64,000 bases of DNA from Taenia hydatigena. Its lineage: Eukaryota; Platyhelminthes; Cestoda; Cyclophyllidea; Taeniidae. Positions within the stretch are counted from its first letter, which is position 1, and each line of letters begins with the position of its first letter. Under the pieces are notes generated by a model. That model worked only from the letters and a program-made list of their open reading frames with translations, did not search any database and had not been told where the DNA came from. The position numbers were made by a program, and so were the translations under genes. Shown here one piece after another: positions 59,627 to 64,000 of this stretch. The stretch spans positions 19,695,098-19,759,097 of the forward strand of contig JADWOT020000001.1 of assembly GCA_036345935.2 (NCBI GenBank), read 5' to 3'.

Positions 59627-61072
59627 TCACTGCGAGTCTTCATTCACCCGAAGTGAATGCAGCCATGCGTCGATTCGGAGAATGCTGCGCAGCTTTCTGA
59701 TGCGTTGCAGTGTATCGTGTGGATTCGGTATTGACACTGCTTCTGGCTGTGCAATGGCAGGCTTGCCAAGTGTCTCACAATCGCCACTGTCCTCCTCCAC
59801 TGGCACGTAGGGTGATGTGGGAGCAGATGTCCTCTTGGGCGGCATTTCACACTGCTGTGATGGCGAGCGGGTGAGCGCATCGTAATGCTCAACTGGTGCC
59901 ATTTCGCTACCAATATGATCAGGCGGTTTATGGAGGATTACAGCTGTATTGGAGGAAACGCCTTGAGAACAAGCAACACTGTTGCAGGTGTGCTGACGCA
60001 CGATGTGCTGAGCGACACGGTGCAGCCTCTCGGAGGTGAGGACTGAGAGGAAAGATGCAAAGTGTTGCACGATTTCACACGTGAATTCCATCGCACGTGA
60101 TTTAACGCGCACTGAATTGAAACATCCAATGTCATTTGTCATAGTGAGTGGAAGATGTACGACCTTGTAATGAATTGGCGTTAATTTGCGCACCCGTTTG
60201 TGTGCAATCAATGTCATTGCAGCATTGGTCAAGACATTTCCACTGCAGCTGCCGCTGCTGCTGCACATCGCACAGTGCTTGGTTCGACACACGCCATCAA
60301 GGCGTTTCATATTGCATGGCTGGATAGAGATGGCTGGATTGACGACCTGCGATTGCGTGACAATGAATGACACCCTGTCCGTTGGCAGTTGGCAGTTCTC
60401 TTCTGGTGGTGACGTGATGACGCCGTCTTGCTCATCCCGCATCTTCTTGAACTTCCACCCAAATGGGAAGTGGGTGAAATCAAGTAGGTGGCGTACTCGC
60501 CTTGCTGATGATGTGCGCAACTCGGAGACTTGTGCGTCAGTGCTGTCTGTAGCGTGAGAGTCGGTAGGTGGTGCATAACGTGGCTTGGGCGAACGGAGAG
60601 TGGTAGGGGAGGCGAAGGTGCGAGACTTTGTGTCGTTTCTTTTCCTTGACCGTAGACGTAGTCGCCAGGGCCTCCTGCATGCATTGTGCTGATGTGAGCG
60701 TGGTTGTGGTTGCAGCTGTGGATGTGGAGGTGACTTCGGCCTTGCTGCTGCTACTGCTGCTGCTGCTGCTGTCGTTGCTGCTGCTGCTGCTGCTGCTGTT
60801 GGTGATGATGATGATGATGACGGCTTCTTCAAGTGTGCTTTTGAAGAAGTGTTGACTGAGGGATTGACGCGCGACTTGGTCACCCGAGTCCTGGTGCTGC
60901 GTGAACACTCGAGGAGGGGAAAGCGTGAGGCTAGAGCGGAGTATCGTCTGCTTCCATTCCCGTCATTTGGTGGCACATTCGTAATGGGCGGGGATGTGGA
61001 TACCTTTGATGATCGTGCGCAACCCTTGACGTCCTTTTTCGCTGTACCGCATTGCTTGTGTTGGCGATTCAT
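59627..61072 (-). CDS. 481-residue basic, low-complexity protein of unknown function; member of a local repeat family
   Basis: This is the longest open frame in the window. The ATG at 61,072 is chosen because the extension to 61,102 has no ATG. Residues 85-110 are Ser then Ala runs, coded by a CTG-type repeat near 60,735-60,800. Residues 111-150 are Pro/Gln-rich, then strongly basic (RRPWRLRLRSRKRN at 133-146), which could be a nuclear localisation signal. Next come LLDFTHFPFGWKFKKMRDEQ, a Cys cluster (KHCAMCSSSGSC) and a likely helical C-terminal third from MEFTCEIVQHF to NEDSQ. No signal peptide or membrane segment is seen and no known domain is recognised. Its C-terminal part recurs at 45,306-45,770 and 63,900-64,000, and an inner part at 40,590-41,000. 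It may be a host gene, or a protein of an uncharacterised retroposon. No promoter or intron is seen. Confidence 0.6.
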   Translation of the reverse strand: MNRQHKQCGTAKKDVKGCARSSKVSTSPPITNVPPNDGNGSRRYSALASRFPLLECSRSTRTRVTKSRVNPSVNTSSKAHLKKPSSSSSSPTAAAAAAATTAAAAAVAAARPKSPPHPQLQPQPRSHQHNACRRPWRLRLRSRKRNDTKSRTFASPTTLRSPKPRYAPPTDSHATDSTDAQVSELRTSSARRVRHLLDFTHFPFGWKFKKMRDEQDGVITSPPEENCQLPTDRVSFIVTQSQVVNPAISIQPCNMKRLDGVCRTKHCAMCSSSGSCSGNVLTNAAMTLIAHKRVRKLTPIHYKVVHLPLTMTNDIGCFNSVRVKSRAMEFTCEIVQHFASFLSVLTSERLHRVAQHIVRQHTCNSVACSQGVSSNTAVILHKPPDHIGSEMAPVEHYDALTRSPSQQCEMPPKRTSAPTSPYVPVEEDSGDCETLGKPAIAQPEAVSIPNPHDTLQRIRKLRSILRIDAWLHSLRVNEDSQ

Positions 61073-61102
61073 GATGCGTGATGCGTAGCAAATCCACTTC
61101 AA

Positions 61103-61354
61103 ATGCCGTCACGTGTGGGTTATTGACTCACACGTGAACTTGATGCACTTCATTGGAGCTGCAGGATGGATCACGTGATTTGCGATTGCCTTGTTCCTTC
61201 ATTTGTGTAAATGAAGCGCCAATTTGTGGTTTTGGATGATTTGGATGAGCAGCAGTCGCTCACAGTTCACATAGTTATCTGCAATGCCGGTGACCAATAT
61301 TGGACGCTGTTGGCAGTTGGATGTTGAACAACTTTCTCTGTCAATGGACTGAAA
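61103..61354. other. Upstream of the 481-residue gene
   Basis: This short gap lies between the gene and duplication E. It contains a small inverted pair, CTCACACGTGA / TCACGTG, near 61,110-61,180. No TATA box is evident. Confidence 0.3.
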
Positions 61355-63215
61355 TCTAGACCAAAACTGTACTGATGATCAGAGGCAATGAGGAGGAGAG
61401 TCGTCTTGACGTACCCTTCTGCACGACCGGTATGCAAGTTAGTGAGGAGGTCTCTGTGGATTGTGTCCTCTGTGTGTGTGGTGTCACCTGGCTGACATGC
61501 CAATGCAGCATACTACTGTCCCCAATTTAAGTAGTGCAACGAGCAACTCAAGTGTCTCTTGAGGCTCGGGGATGTAGCCCGCTATTTTTATGGACAGAAT
61601 AACTTACCATACTATTTAAAAGTATTTTCTGAGTAGAGGTTCATTATTGCATGCTGGAAATGACTGAATGCAGCTTATTTTGAAATCCCGAAACACTGCA
61701 CTTAACAGCACTTTACTCAGTGCTTCAACGTTACCTCGTCTGTTGTTTGTCCAGCCTCCATCAGTGAGGATTTTGAGTTGCATGGCACAGGCTGTAATCC
61801 ATGCTTCTGCTATGCCATCTGGAGTCAGCATCAGCAATTCGTCTGTGGAGTCGTTGCTAAGTTGCATGTTGTATTGCTTGTTTCTCGTGATTTCTCAAGT
61901 GCATCTGCCTTCACACGACTCACGTGCTTTGCGCTGTGGACTCGGTGATGCACGCTGATTCGTGCAACATTTTCAGCAAAGAAGCAAAGAAGCGCTTTGT
62001 CTCACTGCGACACTCGACCTCACTTATCGGCTTCCCATGTGAAGTAATCACTTTGTAGGGCATTCAAATGCCAGTTGTCGGAAACTCTGATGCAAAGCCT
62101 TCAATACTGTGCTTTTGTGTCCTCTAGCCATCGCAACTGCTTTGACGCCTAGCAGGGCAGACAAGAGGTCGACTTTGCCATCGATGTCACCATTGAGTGC
62201 GGTGGATGTGTGGAAGTAGAGGCATGGCTTCTGCTACGCGAACGCTGGAGAGAAGGAGTGCGAGAGACGAGGCGAGGCGAGACGAGGCGAGGCGAGAGAA
62301 TCGTCTGGTGGTGCTTTTGTAAAATCATGATTGATGTGTGTGTGGTGATGGGGAATTGACGCTATTCGCGTCCTGCAAATCCTTATCATCTAGCCGGACG
62401 GAAATTTGGGGAGGTGGAGCGCTGTGGGTATTGGCATCGCTTTTGCGGGTTCAGTTAGAACGAGGCTTTCACGCTGCATTCTAGGCGATGAAAGTGGTGC
62501 AGCAGTTAAGTGAATTGATCTTGGCGTGGATGAGAGAGGTGTGGAAATTCTTGCTGCTACTTCACCTCGATTGGAATGCTTCCGTCGTACAAATCTTTAT
62601 CTAGCTATCCCACGCAGGCGACCTCTAGCAGCGAACAAACTCAGCCCAATGCAAGGCAAATTCACATTTCTAAAAGGACGTTTCTCAATACTGGTGATTC
62701 TCGAGGTCATAATTTTCATTTGCGGTTTTTAGTTAATCATGTTAAGCGATTTGAGCATTGGTGAGTGCTGACCAGCAGTGAAGTCTCTCAGGTGGGAGGT
62801 TTCATCGGTGGGTGGTTACAGCGGACATTGATAGCCGAGTGCAATGGTAGAGGGAGAGGAAAGGATGAAGAGGGAGCTTTTGAGTTCCACGAAATAACAT
62901 TTTTAGGGGAAGTAGTGAAAGTGGCCTAGATATTTAATATTGTATTCCATTTGTAAGGGCTCAAATTTGCTGTCTACTGACTGCCTAGAGGGACGAGTGG
63001 TCATGTGGACGGTCTCATCTCCCCCCTTTTACGGCATTAAATAAACGCCAGCAATCGAAAGGCTTGATGCTAGACAAGAGTCAGACTTAAATATTATTCT
63101 CCTATTGACTGCAACAGCTAAGAGAGAAAGGAGGTAGGAAATGCAGTTGGACGTTTAAAGGCTTGGTGAGAGAATGACCGAATGAGACAGAGGCACCTTT
63201 CTGAACTAGAAGGCT
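61355..63215 (+). repeat. Inverted duplication E, right arm
   Basis: This is the continuous 1.86-kb inverted partner of 39,592-40,576 plus 42,548-43,673. A short GACGAGGCGAGGCGA minisatellite near 62,265-62,300 has expanded relative to the left arm. It carries the reversed 83-codon frame (61,616-61,867) and the MDERGVEILAATS frame (62,526-62,732). Confidence 0.85.
61940..62058 (-). pseudogene. Hsp70 fragment, right-arm copy
   Basis: The minus strand keeps the tail of the Hsp70 relic at 42,808-43,095 (KVITSHGKP, then [11 protein letters not shown]). The upstream part, including [12 protein letters not shown], has been deleted. It is a duplicate of an already broken gene. Confidence 0.7.
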
Positions 63216-63286
63216 AAATTTATTGGCAGAATCAAGGTATTCCTCATCGAAGACATCCACTGTCACTGGAAGAGTGCACAATAGGT

Positions 63287-63710
63287 ACGGATAGGCTAGC
63301 CAGTGTGTGGTATTCTCTGGACCTACAATTCCTCAGCAGCTAAATTGAGTGCTGATGCAAGTTGCCACATTAGATCAGAAGCAGAAGCCAAGGTATGCGA
63401 GGTGCAAATCACTGCCATGACACCAAATTGGGAACAAGTCAACTGCAGATAATGGTTGGTTGGTTGGTTGGTGTGGCAAGCGAAATGGGCTACCATTATC
63501 GTGATTGGCACGCATAAGTGGAATGACGGAGGGTGAATGAATAACCAGCACCTGTGGAGGGTAGCCGTTTTGAAGACAGTGGCAAACAGCCCGAAATGCA
63601 AGAAGTGAATTTAAGGCAATCCTTCGCAGCGCAGCAAACCAGACCAAAACTGCACTGATGATCAGAGGCAATAGGGCGAGAGCCGTCTTGACGTACCCTT
63701 CTGCTCGACC
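63287..63710 (+). repeat. Direct duplication G, copy 2
   Basis: This copy of 58,676-59,095 includes the (GGTT)n run near 63,455. Homology ends after GACGTACCCTTCTGC.CGACCG.TA. Confidence 0.85.
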
Positions 63711-63895
63711 GATAGCAGTGTTTTGTTTACAATTAAATCCAACATCCCAGCTTGGAATGATAAGGGTCTCGATAGTAAACTCTTACAATCACTGGAATTG
63801 TAATACAGTTTAGCTCGCCCGACAGCTGCCCTACCACCATTTGATTCACCTCCACCAATGATTGAAGGTGATAACAGCCCTTACAGCACCACTAG
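63711..63895. other. Short unique spacer
   Basis: No gene is seen. It joins duplication G to the third tail of the 481-residue family. The last 20 bases (CACCACTAGTCCTCACTGCG) match, reversed, the DNA just after the stop of the 45,306-45,770 copy. Confidence 0.4.
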
Positions 63896-64000
63896 TCCTC
63901 ACTGCGCGTCTTCATTCAACCGAAGTGAATGCAGCCATGCGTCGATTCGGAGAATGCTGCGCAGCTTTCTGATGCGTTGCAGTGTATCGTGTGGATTTGG
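63896..64000 (-). pseudogene. Third copy of the 481-residue family C-terminus, cut by the window end
   Basis: The minus strand reads the last 30 or so codons, with DTLQRIRKLRS and RIDAWLHSL followed by NEDAQ and a stop. Whether the rest of the gene is intact lies outside the window. Its 3' flank is closer to that of the 45-kb copy than to that of the 59-kb gene. Confidence 0.6.

Noticed and set aside
60628..60855. Leu/Met-rich plus frame
   Set aside because: It is the shadow of the CTG-type repeat in the 481-residue gene on minus.
1..64000. CRISPR arrays, bacterial operons, rRNA or tRNA genes
   Set aside because: No regular spacer-repeat array, no clustered co-directional frames and no recognisable RNA gene were seen. 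The content is eukaryotic. A tRNA scan was not possible by eye, so a tRNA could have been missed.

Overview
This window looks like nuclear DNA of an invertebrate animal, most likely a flatworm. Genes are split by introns with GT-AG signals and there are no operons. Ty3/gypsy retrotransposon relics are present, and most of the sequence is degenerate repeats and gene fragments. An Hsp70 fragment sits inside repeated DNA, which would fit tapeworms, where hsp70 copies are known to have multiplied. The taxon is an inference and no single feature proves it. Composition is moderately AT-rich throughout. One ambiguous base lies at 56,501.

Only a few coding units look intact. The best is a membrane-bound MARCH (RING-CH) E3 ubiquitin ligase on the minus strand at 33,211-35,119. 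Its three exons join in phase 0 to give 301 residues. A 481-residue basic, low-complexity protein of unknown function (59,627-61,072, minus) is the longest open frame and has at least three partial copies in the window. A two-exon 91-residue gene (20,538-21,065, minus), a 103-residue frame (16,933-17,244, minus) and a 145-codon exon (16,288-16,722, plus) are weaker predictions.

Layout. 0-6 kb: no convincing gene; a weak dispersed repeat occurs three times. 6.4-8.2 kb: two decayed MARCH exons. 8.7-15.4 kb: a 3.98-kb segment (A) bounded at both ends by direct copies of a nearly identical 1.35-kb sequence (R). 16.9-20.85 kb: an inverted copy of A without R. 22.7-26 kb: two tandem 1.6-kb degenerate units. 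28.4-39.6 kb: MARCH relic, repeat D, the intact MARCH gene, a head-to-head truncated MARCH copy, then repeat D inverted; together these look like an old, partly deleted palindrome. 39.6-43.7 and 61.4-63.2 kb: inverted duplication E, which carries an Hsp70 fragment. 45.9-52.8 kb: three Ty3/gypsy reverse transcriptase/RNase H relics mixed with a tandem repeat of about 60 codons. 57.4 kb: a gag-like relic. 58.7-64 kb: the 481-residue gene family and more duplicated blocks.

The genes do not form a pathway. What links them is copying: gene pieces (MARCH, the 481-residue family, Hsp70, the 91-residue gene) have been duplicated together with flanking non-coding DNA, often in inverted orientation, and then decayed.
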